Below, piece after piece: positions 25,963 to 36,500 of a DNA stretch of 64,000 nucleotides. The position numbers were made by a program, and so were the translations under genes. The stretch is from an uncultured Bacteroidales bacterium (lineage in GTDB: Bacteria; Bacteroidota; Bacteroidia; Bacteroidales; UBA932). Under the pieces are notes generated by a model. It ran no database searches. It saw only the letters and a program-made list of their open reading frames with translations, and was not told the DNA's origin. The stretch is taken from positions 1-64,000 of the forward strand of contig CALVDE010000013.1 in the NCBI GenBank assembly GCA_944326265.1, in the 5' to 3' direction. Position 1 is the stretch's first letter. Every line of letters begins with the position of its first letter.

Positions 25963-27897
25963 TTATAATTTAATGCTTTCCACAGATATTCCCTCAAAGT
26001 CCAGTCCCTGCAGGATCCTTGCCGTGGTCTCCGCCTCGTCCTTGTCGCTGAACGGACCGACAGTGAATACGGTTCCGTCCCCTGTTCCGGTTCTGGAGAT
26101 GTCTTTGCCGCAGGCTTCATTGATGGCGGAGATCAGCGTCTCGGGCAGGGACGTGCCGTATCCTTTCAGGATTATCCGGTACGGGAGGTCCTGGCTTTGC
26201 GCGGTCCGGCTTTTCTGCGGTCCGTTTTGAGGGGAATATTTGCCTTCCAGTTCCCTTGCCTGATTCGTCCTGATGCTCTTGCCGTCCTTGAAAGCGATGA
26301 TGAATGCCTCTGCGAATCCGTTCTTCCTGACGCGGCCCAGGCATGACTTGGCCTCATCGTAGGTCCGGAAAAGTCCTACTGTGTGCAGATATTTTCCGGA
26401 GGGCTGCCTGGTGACGAAGACCGGGCTCATGCCGCGGATGTCTCTGACCTTGGCATGGTCGGCCAGGACGGCGAACTGGATCTGGTACACTATTCCGGAC
26501 GGGAGGGTGTTGTCTTCTGCGAACTGCCCCTTGTCCCTGTCCAGTATCTTGAAACTGTAGTCGAACTCCGGCTGAGGGGTCTCCACTGTCATATAAGGAA
26601 TCTTTCCCGGAGCATGTTTCCTGAAGCGGTATTCCCTGGCGGTGCCGGTCTGATCTTTACGGTCTGCTCCGGTCGGGGAGGAACCGTCGCCGTAGACATC
26701 CGGGATAATTCCTTCTGAGAGAAAGTGTATCTCCGCTTTACGGATGCGGGCCGTGAGAGCGTCGATCTTCTTCTTGACAGCAAGGGCCTCCTGCTCTACG
26801 TCGCGTATGATCTCCGCCAGAAACTGCCTGTCGTCATCGGAGGCGTTCTCATAGATCCTGCGGCTTTCCTCGATCTTGTCCAGCTTCTCTTTCTGCTCGT
26901 TCTGAAGATGCCGGAGCTCGTGCATCATCTGCGAGTATCCGGCCTGCTCTCCGTCTCCGCTTTCCGTTGCGGACGGGTCGTCTTTCCGGCTTGTGTCTTC
27001 CGCTTCCGGAGCGGCCGATGCGAAGGAGGCTATCATCAGCGGAGATTCGTCCTGCCCGAGGGGAGTCCTTACCGGAGTGGGAATGTAGCCGGTGACGTAG
27101 ATACGTACCGAGTCAGCGGGTGTCTCCCTGTTGGATACGGTGACGGAGTACTGTCCGTCAGCGGTATTGAAGAATAGAATGTCGTCACCTGTGGAGGAGT
27201 AGGGGAAGCCCATGTTCTCAGGTATGCTCCAGTCTCCGGCCATGTCGTCCCAGGTGCTGTAGAAAAGGTCGTATCCGCCCATGCCCGGCAGGCCGTCGGA
27301 TGCGAAATAGAGGGTTTTTCCGTCACTGCTCAGTATTGGGAATATCTCGTTCCTGCCGGAAAGAATGTTGGCGCTCAGCAGTGACGGTACGCTCCAGGTC
27401 ACGCTGTCCTTCCTGTCCGAGACATACAGGCTCCAGGCTCCTGACTCATCCGGAGCGGAGAATATCACCCGGCTCCCGTCGCCGGTGAAATACATGGAAT
27501 TGCAGTAGGGGTGCCGCTGCCGCTCAGGTATTCTGACGAAAGGATTGGGTATCGGAATCCACGATCCGTCAGGCATGTCCAGGTACAGCGTGAAGTCTTC
27601 TATGCTGAACGTGCCGGTGGCTGCGGCTTCCGGACGTATGATGTACTGCATCATGCTGCGGCCGTTGCGGCATTGGATGATGCGGTCCATGATCAGCATC
27701 CTCGCAGTGGAGTCTGTTGTCTGCTCCAGGGCCTTGCTGTAGTGCTCCTCGGCTTTCCCGAACTGGTAGTTTCTGTGAAATACGGCTGCTTTCCGGAAAT
27801 CTGCATCTGCCTTGCCGTCGGCCTGCTGTCCGTAAGCGGACAGGCAGAGCGACAGAGCCGCAGCTATGGTTGTAAGTTGTCTGAGCAAGGCGGTCAT
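25963..27897 (-). CDS. PD40 beta-propeller protein with C-terminal SPOR-like domains
   Basis: The 644-residue secreted protein has a signal peptide (residues 1-23, ending SAYGQ), a helical tetratricopeptide-like segment (about 25-75), and PD40/WD40-like blades such as LYFASDGLPGMGGYDLF. A charged coiled coil follows (about 310-390). Near the C-terminus are two SPOR-like units: one around YQIQFAVLADHAKV, with GLFRTYDEAKSCL, and one around PYRIILKGYG, with GPFSDKDEAETTA. SPOR domains bind denuded peptidoglycan glycan strands, so a role in envelope or division-site organisation is likely. Its placement before nfeD-floA suggests a link to membrane microdomains. Confidence 0.75.
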   Translation of the reverse strand: MTALLRQLTTIAAALSLCLSAYGQQADGKADADFRKAAVFHRNYQFGKAEEHYSKALEQTTDSTARMLIMDRIIQCRNGRSMMQYIIRPEAAATGTFSIEDFTLYLDMPDGSWIPIPNPFVRIPERQRHPYCNSMYFTGDGSRVIFSAPDESGAWSLYVSDRKDSVTWSVPSLLSANILSGRNEIFPILSSDGKTLYFASDGLPGMGGYDLFYSTWDDMAGDWSIPENMGFPYSSTGDDILFFNTADGQYSVTVSNRETPADSVRIYVTGYIPTPVRTPLGQDESPLMIASFASAAPEAEDTSRKDDPSATESGDGEQAGYSQMMHELRHLQNEQKEKLDKIEESRRIYENASDDDRQFLAEIIRDVEQEALAVKKKIDALTARIRKAEIHFLSEGIIPDVYGDGSSPTGADRKDQTGTAREYRFRKHAPGKIPYMTVETPQPEFDYSFKILDRDKGQFAEDNTLPSGIVYQIQFAVLADHAKVRDIRGMSPVFVTRQPSGKYLHTVGLFRTYDEAKSCLGRVRKNGFAEAFIIAFKDGKSIRTNQARELEGKYSPQNGPQKSRTAQSQDLPYRIILKGYGTSLPETLISAINEACGKDISRTGTGDGTVFTVGPFSDKDEAETTARILQGLDFEGISVESIKL

Positions 27898-27915
27898 AAT
27901 TCAATTTATATTGAA

Positions 27916-27923
27916 CAAAATTA
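27916..27923 (-). promoter_or_regulatory. Putative -7 box for the PD40/SPOR-nfeD-floA operon
   Basis: Minus-strand TAATTTTG matches TAnnTTTG, 19 bases before the ATG at 27897. It is divergent from the secDF box. Confidence 0.5.
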
Positions 27924-27953
27924 CTAAATACTTTACAAATAAGAAAAAAATAG

Positions 27954-27961
27954 TACTTTTG
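27954..27961 (+). promoter_or_regulatory. Putative -7 box for secDF
   Basis: TACTTTTG matches TAnnTTTG, about 60 bases before the chosen secDF start. It supports a start at 28022 rather than further upstream. Confidence 0.5.
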
Positions 27962-28021
27962 TACCCTCATTTTTACGCAAACCAAAAACTGTTTTTTAAA
28001 GAAAGTTTAAAAAGATTTGAT

Positions 28022-31000
28022 ATGCAAAGTAAAGGAGCCATTACTCTATTGGCGGTTTTGATTGCCCTGGCCTGCCTGTATCAGCTTTCATTCACAGGAG
28101 TTTCTGCCATCCAGCAGAACAAGGCTGAAAAGTTTGCCGAGGCAGCGGTCGAGGCAGAGCAGCAGAAAGCCTCTTTCGCAGAGGTGTCCGATCTGGACAA
28201 GGCCTATTATCTGGACTCGATCAGAAAGGAAAGGAACAGGTATTACATCGACTCGGTAAGTGCTGAGAAAGTATATCTCGGCTATACTTACAAGGAGGTA
28301 CAGGAGAAGGAGATAAATCTGGGTCTGGACCTCAAGGGCGGTATGAACGTAATGCTGGAAGTGCAGCTGAGCGACCTTGTGAGAGCGCTTTCCAACTACA
28401 ACACATCCCCCGAGTTCGAGCAGGCAATAACCCTGGCGAAGGAAAGGGAAAGAGCCTCGGGAGGCAACATCGACTTCATAACCCTCTTCAGTGAGGCATG
28501 GAACGAGGTGGCTCCGGACCAGAGACTCTCCCAGATATTCGGAACCATCGACCTCAGGGACAGAATCAATGCCCAGAGTACCAACGAACAGGTAATAGCC
28601 GTCCTCCGCGAGCAGGCCGAGAGTGCGGTGGCCAATTCGTTCAACGTGCTCCGCAACCGTATCGACCGCTTCGGAGTGACTTCTCCCAATATCCAGAGAC
28701 TCGGAACATCGAGCCGTATTCTGGTCGAGCTTCCCGGTGTGAAGGAGCCCGAGCGTGTGCGCAAGCTCCTGCAGGGAACCGCTTCCCTGGAGTTCTGGAC
28801 TACCTACGAGAATCCCGAGGTGTTCCGCTATCTCCAGGAAGTCAATACTATCGTAAAGGACTATGTGGCTCAGGAAGAAGGTATGACAGCAGAGGCTCAG
28901 CCCGCTGAGACAGCGGCCCAGGCGGCTCCCGCAGCCGGGGGCAGTGCTTCCGATGACCTGGTGGCCGAGCTGGCACAGCAGGAGGATTCACTCTCCGCAG
29001 AGGATCTCAACTATGCCAGGAACAATCCATTCTTCTATGCCCTCAATCCTTCGATGTACAACGGTCAGCTGATGCCCGGTCCCGTAATCGGTATCGCTCA
29101 CTACAGGGATACAGCCAAGATCAACAACTGGCTCAGGCTCCCTCAGGTCAAGGCGGCTCTTCCCGCAGACCTCGTTCCCATGTGGACAGTGAAGCCTGCG
29201 GCTGAATATCCCGGCGGCAATTACTATCAGCTCATCGCCATCAAGGTCAATACCCGTGACGGCAAGGCTCCTCTCGACGGAGGAGTGGTGTCGGACGCAC
29301 GTGTCTCCTATAATAATATGGGCGGCCAGCCCGAGGTTGACATGGCCATGAATGCCGAAGGCGCCCAGACATGGGCCCGTCTGACAGCGGACAACATCGG
29401 CAAGAGCATAGCCATCGTGCTCGACGGCATGGTTTATTCGTTCCCCCGTGTCAACACAGAGATTACCGGCGGACGTTCGGTAATCTCCGGCAGCTTTACC
29501 ATCGAGGAGGCTACCGACCTTGCCAACGTGCTCAACTCCGGTAAACTCCCCGCTCCCGCAACCATCGTTCAGGAGCAGGTGGTAGGTCCTTCCCTCGGTA
29601 GCGCATCCATCCAGGCAGGTATGATTTCCTTCGTGATCGCCTTCGTCCTGGTGCTGCTCTACATGCTCTTCTTCTATAAGGGTGCCGGTGTCGCAGCCGA
29701 TGCCGCCCTGCTGTGCAACGTGCTCTTCCTCTTCGGAGCCCTCGCATCCTTCGGAGCCGTCCTCACCCTCCCCGGTATCGCCGGTCTGGTGCTGACCCTC
29801 GGTATGGCCGTGGATGCCAACGTGATCATCTACGAGCGCGTCAAGGAGGAGATCCGTGCGGGCAAGGCCCTCCGTCTGGCTATCTCCGACGGTTACAAGC
29901 ATGCTTACTCAGCGATTATCGACGGTAACCTCACCACCATCATAACCGGTCTGGTACTCTTCTTCTTCGGTTCCGGTCCTGTACAGGGCTTCGCCACCAC
30001 ACTGGTTATCGGTCTGATCACCTCGATGCTGACCTCGATCTTCATCTCCAGACTGATCTTCGAGGCCCGTCTGAGCCGGGGCAAGAACATCTCGTTCTAC
30101 ACCAGCTTCACCAAGAACTTCCTGCAGAACACCCATATCGACTTCGTCAGGATACGTAAGTACGCCTACATCTTCTCCACAGTCCTCATGGTGATCTGCT
30201 TCGCATCCATCATCTTCAAGGGCTTCTCCTATGGTGTGGACTTCACCGGAGGCCGTACCTACGTAGTCCGTTTCGATCAGGACGTGACCGCAGAGGATGT
30301 CAGGGAGGCAGTTCTCAACGAGTTCCAGGAGGGTGTCGAGGTCAAGCAGTTCGGAGGTGCCAGCCAGATGAAGATCACCACCACCTACATGATCGAGGAC
30401 CAGAGCACCGAGACCGACAAGGTTGTGGACACCAAGCTGTATGAGGCTCTGAAGGGCTTCTTCGCCAACCCCATCACCTACGATGAGTTCATTTCCACCC
30501 TCGAGAATCCTAACGGTATCATCCAGTCAGACAAGGTAGGTCCTACCATCGCAAACGATATGAAGCGTGACTCCCTTATCGCTGTAGGTATTGCGCTCTT
30601 CGCTATCTTCGCCTATATCGCTGTCCGCTTCAAGGGCTGGACATGGGGACTCGGAGGAGTTGTCTCCACAGCGCATGACGCCATCGTCACTGTCGGCTTC
30701 TTCTCGCTGTTCTCGGGTATCCTGCCGTTTACCCTCGACGTGGACCAGACATTCATCGCGGCCGTGCTGACCATCATCGGTTACTCAATCAACGACAGCG
30801 TGATTATCTTCGACAGGATCCGCGAGTACCGCCGTCTGTATCCCAAACGCGAGCTGTACCAGAATATCAACGACGCCATCAACAGTACCCTGGCCCGTAC
30901 CGTCAACACATCCGGTACCACCTTCATAGTGATGCTCGCCATCGCCATCTTCGGAGGTGAGGTGATCAGGGGCTTCGCAGTGGCTCTGCTCGTAGGTATC

Positions 31001-31108
31001 TTCGTAGGTACATACTCATCCGTATTCGTAGGTACTCCTATCATGTACGACCTGTACCAGCACAAGGCCCGCAAGGAAGCTAAGAAACTCAAGGCTGCCG
31101 GCAAATAA
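28022..31108 (+). CDS. secDF: Fused protein-export translocase SecDF
   Basis: From the ATG at 28022 the protein has 1028 residues and joins SecD and SecF, as is usual in Bacteroidota. The SecD half has an N-terminal helix, a periplasmic P1 region (DLKGGMNVMLEVQ; RIDRFGVTSPNIQ), SGSFTIEEA and a five-helix block with LGMAVDANVIIYER. The SecF half has FKGFSYGVDFTGGR and IIGYSINDSVIIFDR, each with the conserved acidic residue in the membrane. It uses the proton gradient to help SecYEG release exported proteins. The Ala/Gln-rich segment near 290-320 is a variable linker. Confidence 0.95.
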   Translation: MQSKGAITLLAVLIALACLYQLSFTGVSAIQQNKAEKFAEAAVEAEQQKASFAEVSDLDKAYYLDSIRKERNRYYIDSVSAEKVYLGYTYKEVQEKEINLGLDLKGGMNVMLEVQLSDLVRALSNYNTSPEFEQAITLAKERERASGGNIDFITLFSEAWNEVAPDQRLSQIFGTIDLRDRINAQSTNEQVIAVLREQAESAVANSFNVLRNRIDRFGVTSPNIQRLGTSSRILVELPGVKEPERVRKLLQGTASLEFWTTYENPEVFRYLQEVNTIVKDYVAQEEGMTAEAQPAETAAQAAPAAGGSASDDLVAELAQQEDSLSAEDLNYARNNPFFYALNPSMYNGQLMPGPVIGIAHYRDTAKINNWLRLPQVKAALPADLVPMWTVKPAAEYPGGNYYQLIAIKVNTRDGKAPLDGGVVSDARVSYNNMGGQPEVDMAMNAEGAQTWARLTADNIGKSIAIVLDGMVYSFPRVNTEITGGRSVISGSFTIEEATDLANVLNSGKLPAPATIVQEQVVGPSLGSASIQAGMISFVIAFVLVLLYMLFFYKGAGVAADAALLCNVLFLFGALASFGAVLTLPGIAGLVLTLGMAVDANVIIYERVKEEIRAGKALRLAISDGYKHAYSAIIDGNLTTIITGLVLFFFGSGPVQGFATTLVIGLITSMLTSIFISRLIFEARLSRGKNISFYTSFTKNFLQNTHIDFVRIRKYAYIFSTVLMVICFASIIFKGFSYGVDFTGGRTYVVRFDQDVTAEDVREAVLNEFQEGVEVKQFGGASQMKITTTYMIEDQSTETDKVVDTKLYEALKGFFANPITYDEFISTLENPNGIIQSDKVGPTIANDMKRDSLIAVGIALFAIFAYIAVRFKGWTWGLGGVVSTAHDAIVTVGFFSLFSGILPFTLDVDQTFIAAVLTIIGYSINDSVIIFDRIREYRRLYPKRELYQNINDAINSTLARTVNTSGTTFIVMLAIAIFGGEVIRGFAVALLVGIFVGTYSSVFVGTPIMYDLYQHKARKEAKKLKAAGK

Positions 31109-31135
31109 TATTGCCATAGCAGATAAATGATAACG

Positions 31136-31174
31136 ACCGGGACAGTCCGCAGCGGCTGCCCCGGTTTATTTTTT
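31136..31174 (+). terminator. Intrinsic terminator after secDF
   Basis: A 10-base stem with one mismatch (accgggacag with ctgccccggt) and a 10-base loop precede a T-rich tract. Confidence 0.7.
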
Positions 31175-31208
31175 GCAGAAATTTGAGGGGTTGTATTACA
31201 ATTATGCT

Positions 31209-31216
31209 TAAATTTG
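31209..31216 (+). promoter_or_regulatory. Putative -7 box for tnaA
   Basis: TAAATTTG matches TAnnTTTG, 28 bases before the tryptophanase ATG. No leader peptide ORF like tnaC is visible in the short upstream gap. Confidence 0.5.
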
Positions 31217-31244
31217 GGGATAAATTTTAAAATCTGATATCATT

Positions 31245-32627
31245 ATGGAACTTCCTTTTGCAGAATCTTACAGAATCAAGATGGTGGAGACCATCCGTAA
31301 AAGTACTCGCGAGGAGCGCGAGAAATGGATTAAAGAGGCCAAGTACAACCTCTTCCTCCTGAAGAGCGACTATGTGTTCATCGACCTGCTGACCGACTCC
31401 GGTACAGGCGCCATGAGCGACAAGCAGTGGGCCGCCATCATGGAGGGCGACGAAAGCTACGCCGGCGCACGTTCTTTCTACAGACTGAAAGACACTATCG
31501 AGATGCTGACCGGACTTCCCTACGTTCTTCCCTCTCACCAGGGCCGTGCTGCCGAGAACGTGCTGTTCTCAAGCATCGTAAAAGAGGGTGACATCCTTCC
31601 CGGCAACTCTCATTTCGACACCACCAAGGGTCATATCGAGTACCGCAAGGCCGTAGCGTTGGACTGCACCATCAAGGAGGCATCCAACACCGAGCTGGAG
31701 ATTCCCTTCAAGGGCAACATGGACCTGGAGAGACTTGAGGAAGTGCTCAGGACCACTCCCCGTGAGAAGATACCCTGCGTAGTGCTGACCGTCACCAACA
31801 ACACCGCCGGCGGACAGCCCGTATCCATGGAGAACATCAAGGGCGTATCCGCTCTGTGTAAGAAATACGGTGTCAAGCTGCTTATGGACTCCGCACGCTT
31901 CGCCGAGAACGCCTACTTCATCAAGACCCGCGAGAAGGGCTATGAGAACAAGACCATCCGCGAGATTGTCCATGAGATGTATGAGGGTGCAGATTATATG
32001 ACCATGTCGGCCAAGAAGGATGCCATCGTCAACATCGGCGGTTTCGTGGCATTCCGTGACGAGGCTGATATGCGCAAGGCTCAGATGTTCACCATCATGA
32101 ACGAGGGCTTCCTGACCTACGGCGGTATGGCCGGTCGCGACATGAACGCACTGGCTCAGGGTCTGCTCGAGGGTACCGAGTTCGAGTACCTGGAGACCCG
32201 CATCAACCAGGTGGCCTACCTCGGCAAGAAGCTGGACGAGTACGGAGTGCCTTATCAGAGACCTGCCGGCGGACACGCCATCTTCCTCGATGCCAAGAAG
32301 ATCCTGACTCACCTTCCCAAGGAGGAGTTCATCGCCCAGACCCTCGGTATCGAGCTCTACCTCGAGGCCGGTATCCGTGGTGTGGAGATCGGCTCGCTGC
32401 TCGCAGACCGTGACCCTGTTACCCGCGAGAACCGTTATCCCGCTCTGGAGCTGCTCCGTCTGGCTATTCCCCGCAGGGTGTACACCAACAACCACATGGA
32501 CTACATCGCTGCCGCAGCCAAGAACGTCTACGACCGCCGCGAGAGCATCACACGTGGTTACAAGATCGTCAAGGAGCTGCCCATCATGAGGCACTTCACC
32601 ATAGAGCTTGACAGGGCTGACAGATAG
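31245..32627 (+). CDS. tnaA: Tryptophanase
   Basis: The 460-residue PLP enzyme is close to Bacteroides tryptophanase, which splits tryptophan into indole, pyruvate and ammonia. Visible are IDLLTDSGTGAMS, THQGR-type SHQGRAAEN, HFDTTKGH, DSARFAENAYF and the PLP-lysine motif MSAKKD. Tyrosine phenol-lyase is the close alternative. The aspartate in HFDTTKGH and the GIRGVEIGS segment match tryptophanase rather than the Thr/Arg pair that recognises the phenol in tyrosine phenol-lyase. It is monocistronic or paired with the LuxE-like gene 6 bases downstream. Indole is a known gut signalling molecule. Confidence 0.92.
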   Translation: MELPFAESYRIKMVETIRKSTREEREKWIKEAKYNLFLLKSDYVFIDLLTDSGTGAMSDKQWAAIMEGDESYAGARSFYRLKDTIEMLTGLPYVLPSHQGRAAENVLFSSIVKEGDILPGNSHFDTTKGHIEYRKAVALDCTIKEASNTELEIPFKGNMDLERLEEVLRTTPREKIPCVVLTVTNNTAGGQPVSMENIKGVSALCKKYGVKLLMDSARFAENAYFIKTREKGYENKTIREIVHEMYEGADYMTMSAKKDAIVNIGGFVAFRDEADMRKAQMFTIMNEGFLTYGGMAGRDMNALAQGLLEGTEFEYLETRINQVAYLGKKLDEYGVPYQRPAGGHAIFLDAKKILTHLPKEEFIAQTLGIELYLEAGIRGVEIGSLLADRDPVTRENRYPALELLRLAIPRRVYTNNHMDYIAAAAKNVYDRRESITRGYKIVKELPIMRHFTIELDRADR

Positions 32628-32633
32628 CGGACG

Positions 32634-33590
32634 ATGGACACAGGAGAGATTCTGGAGGTCTTCCGCTACCAGTATGACTGTTGCCCGCATTACCGCAGAT
32701 ATGCGGATCTGCTGGAAGTCACACCGGAGGGATTGACCGGTATATCAGACATACCTTTCCTGCCCATACGCTTCTTCAAGCAATATGACATCATATCTTC
32801 TGCGGACCCGTCTGCGGTGCCGCAGAAGATTTTTTATAGCAGTGCGACGACGGGACAGACTCCGTCAAGGCATTGCGTACTGGACATATCGCTTTACGAG
32901 GAGAGTTTTCTGGGCGGATTCAGGCAGTTCTACGGTGAGCCGGAGGATTATGTCATTCTGGCCCTGCTGCCGTCATATCTGGAGCGTGAGGGCTCGTCGC
33001 TGGTCTATATGGCGGACCGTCTGATAAAGGAAAGCGGACGGGCTGAGAGCGGTTATTATCTCTACGACCACGACCGTCTTTACAGCATGTTGACGGAGCT
33101 GCGGCGGAGAGGACAGAGGACCCTGCTGCTGGGAGTGGCGTTCGCCCTTCTGGATTTTACTGAAAAATACACTCTTGAAGGGCCTAATGACCCGTGGCTT
33201 ACGGTCATGGAGACCGGAGGCATGAAGGGACGGCGGGAGGAGCTTTCCAGAGAGGAGCTTCACAGCCGTCTATCGCGGGGGCTGGGCTTGAGCGCCATAC
33301 ATTCGGAATACGGTATGTGCGAGCTGCTGTCGCAGGCTTATTCGGCCGGAGACGGAGTGTTCCGCACACCGGACCGGATGAGGGTAATCATCCGCGATAT
33401 CAACGACCCGTTCAGGGATGCGGCTCCTGGGGAGCGCGGAATCATCAATATCATCGACCTTGCCAACCGCAACTCGTGCTCGTTCATCGAGACCGAGGAT
33501 GTCGGCAGAGCATGGCAGGACGGCTCCTTCACCGTCGAGGGACGGCTTAAAGGGGCCGAGCGGCGCGGCTGCAATATGCTGCTCGAGTAG
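32634..33590 (+). CDS. LuxE-like acyl-protein synthetase/acyl-AMP ligase
   Basis: The 318-residue protein resembles the LuxE family (PF04443), a shortened branch of adenylate-forming enzymes. It has PFLPIRFFKQYDI, an SSATTGQTPSRH phosphate-binding loop, METGGMKG and HSEYGMCELLSQ, and a C-terminal RLKGAERRGCN segment. In luminous bacteria LuxE activates fatty acids; Bacteroidota relatives are widespread but unassigned. It lies 6 bases after tnaA, so cotranscription is likely, yet a metabolic link to indole or tryptophan is not evident. Confidence 0.75.
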   Translation: MDTGEILEVFRYQYDCCPHYRRYADLLEVTPEGLTGISDIPFLPIRFFKQYDIISSADPSAVPQKIFYSSATTGQTPSRHCVLDISLYEESFLGGFRQFYGEPEDYVILALLPSYLEREGSSLVYMADRLIKESGRAESGYYLYDHDRLYSMLTELRRRGQRTLLLGVAFALLDFTEKYTLEGPNDPWLTVMETGGMKGRREELSREELHSRLSRGLGLSAIHSEYGMCELLSQAYSAGDGVFRTPDRMRVIIRDINDPFRDAAPGERGIINIIDLANRNSCSFIETEDVGRAWQDGSFTVEGRLKGAERRGCNMLLE

Positions 33591-33596
33591 TCCCGC

Positions 33597-36500
33597 TTAC
33601 AGGGACATGCTGTGAAGGAAATCATCCAAAGCCTGGGAATACTCCTGGGCTTTATCTGTATCTGCCGTTCTGACACCCTCCACTGCATATTGGTACAGCA
33701 GGAAGTTGGTCTCCAGATCTGTACGGGACAGTACCGAGCCGTGGTAAGGCTTTGAGAACAGCTTGAGCGCATCCATGGTCTCGTCGATGAATCTGCCGGC
33801 AAGATCCAGTGCTTTCTCTTTCTCACCGCATTTGGTGTAAAGGTCTATCGCATAGAGGACCATGTTCTCGTTGACATAGTGTACGGCAGCCGAACTGTTG
33901 AGGGGATATTTGGTGTCCGGGAATATTTCCTGCATACGGTCAAGCAGCTGTACGGCTCTGGCAGTGTCGCCTTTGCTGTACAGTGCCGCAGCGGTCTGGA
34001 CGAAGACGAATCTGGGTGATGCGGCTCCGTTGAAAGTGGACAGATTCTGGTAGTCCACGAAGTAATCTCCGTCGAAGCGGTCGAACTTGAACACATTCAT
34101 CAACCTGTCGTAGAGGGCTTCAGTGTCTACCTGACTGACTGAAGTGAAGGATGTGCTGCTCTTGATGGGTACGAATTTGTAGATGAATCCGTCAAGCTGC
34201 AGATAGTCCCTGATGCCTATCTCGAGGGCTCCTCCCTGGGTCATGAAGTAGATGGGACGGTCCCACTCGTAGTTGGCCAGCATGTCGAGTATCATCAGCT
34301 CGGCTTTTTCCATCAGGTTCTTGCCGGAGGGTATTTCCAGGCATACGGTATCCAGTATCTTGTCGTAGTCCTCCTCCGGAACGATGCCGTACTTGATGAC
34401 GTTCTCCTTGTTGACGGGAATCATCAGTTTGCGTGATGCTATGAAGCTTTCCTCGCGTCCGTATACATTGGCCTTGACGCGGGGGTCGTTGAACAGGTTG
34501 ATAGCATCCTTCAGCAGGATCGGTCTGTTGAAGCGGTCGAAGATATAGACGTAGTCGTTGGTGCCGTAGAGATAGTTGGCGCGCTTGGTCGTGAACTTTA
34601 TAGGCTCGGCGTCGTACTGTTTCCACTGCATCTGGTCGATGTACCAGTCTATGCCCAGCAGCGATGTGTTCATGACCCTGGCATCCAGACGCACTCCCTC
34701 TACTTCCTGGATGTACCAGAGAGGGAAGGTGTCGTTGTCTCCGTGAGTGACCAGAATGGCCTGGTCATCCGTGGACATGAAGTAGTTGTAGGCCATGTCG
34801 CGGGCAGTGTAGCGTCCGCTGCGGTCGTGGTCGTCCCAGTTCTCGGCGGCCATGAGCACGGGCACTCCGAGCAGTACCGCGCTGACTGCGGCGGCGGTCA
34901 CTTTCTCCGGGACATGCATCTTCGACAGGGGCTTGCGCAGCCAGTCGTAGACGGCCATGACGGCCAGTCCTATCCATATAGCGAAGACGTAGAAGCTGCC
35001 GGCGTATGCGTAGTCCCTCTCACGTACCTGGTATGGAGTCTGGTTGAGGTACAGGATGATGGCTATGCCGGTAAGGAAGAACAGCAGGAAGGTGATCCAC
35101 CAGTTGCGCTTGTCCTTGCCCAGCTGGTACAGCAGGCCGATGATGCCGAGAAGCAGCGGCAGCATATAGTAGTGGTTCTTGGCCTTGTTGTTCACTATGT
35201 AGTCAGGCCCTTCGGACTGGTCTCCGAGCCTGGCCTTGTCTATGAAGCCGATGCCGCATTCCCAGTTGCCGCAGATGGGGTCTCCGGGAACCTGGCCGTG
35301 CAGGTCATTCTGCCTTCCGGCGAAATTCCATAAGAAATAACGCATGTACATCCAGTTGAACTGGTAGTCGAAGAAGAACTTGAGGTTGTCTCCGAAGGTG
35401 GGCATCTTCTCTTCGGTTCCCGGTATGGAGCGTCCCCGTCCCTGGGTGTAGCTTTTGTAGAAATTGACATGTGCGGGGTCCTTGCTGTACATCCTGGGGA
35501 ACAGCATCTTGCTGTCGGAGGCAAAGACGTAGTCGATGGGGTTCGGGGTCTTGACGTACTTGCCGTCCAGCTTGGTGTAGTATGAGGACTCCTTGTAGTC
35601 AACGGGTACGGATGCGAACGTATGTCCGTAGACCAGGGGATTCTTGCCGTACTGCTCGCGGCCCAGATACTTGACGAGGGCGAAAGGGTTGTCGGGCTGG
35701 CCCTCGTTGGTAGGGGTGTTGTTGGCCGAGCGGATGACCACCATCGCAAATGCGGAATATCCGATGACAATCATTGTGAAGCAGAGCATGACCGTGTTCC
35801 ACACGTGCAGTTCTTTCCTGCGTGTGTAGTAGATGGCCCAGAAGCTGAGTGCCAGGAGTGCAAGTACGAAGACAGCGGCTCCGGTGTTGAACGGCAGATG
35901 GAATACATTGACGAACAGCAGGTCGAAAAGTGCGGCAATCTTGGGAAGGTAGGGTATTATGCCCCAGAGTACGACTGCAAGGATGACTGCCGAGATGAAG
36001 AATACTCCGATGCAGCCCCAGGTGGTGACTTTGGATGCTTTCTTGTAGTAGTAGACGAATGCAATCGCGGGTATAGTAAGCAGATTGAGCAGATGTACTC
36101 CTATGGAAAGGCCCATCAGGAAGGCTATCGCCACAATCCACCGGTCGGCATATTCGGTGTCGGCCTGCTCCTCCCATTTGAGAATCATCCAGAACACTAC
36201 GGCTGTGAAGAGAGAGGACATCGCATAGACTTCGGCCTCTACGGCGGAGAACCAGAATGTATCGGACCAGCAGTATGCGAGTGCTCCGACGACACCGGCT
36301 CCTATCAGGGAGATTCCCTCACCCATGGAGAGAGTTCCGTTCCCGCCGTTTTTCTCTATGATGCGGCGGCCCAGATGGACAATGGTCAGGTACAGGAAGA
36401 ATATTGTCAGTGCGGAGCAGAGCGCGCTCATGATGTTGACCGCCATGGCCGCGTTCTCGGGAGATGCGAACATGGTGAAGAACCGGGCTATCATCTGGAA

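Noticed and set aside
28988..29902. 304-codon minus-strand frame
   Set aside because: Antisense to secDF with low-complexity Gly/His/Glu composition.
31569..32690. 373-codon minus-strand frame
   Set aside because: Antisense to tryptophanase; no domain.
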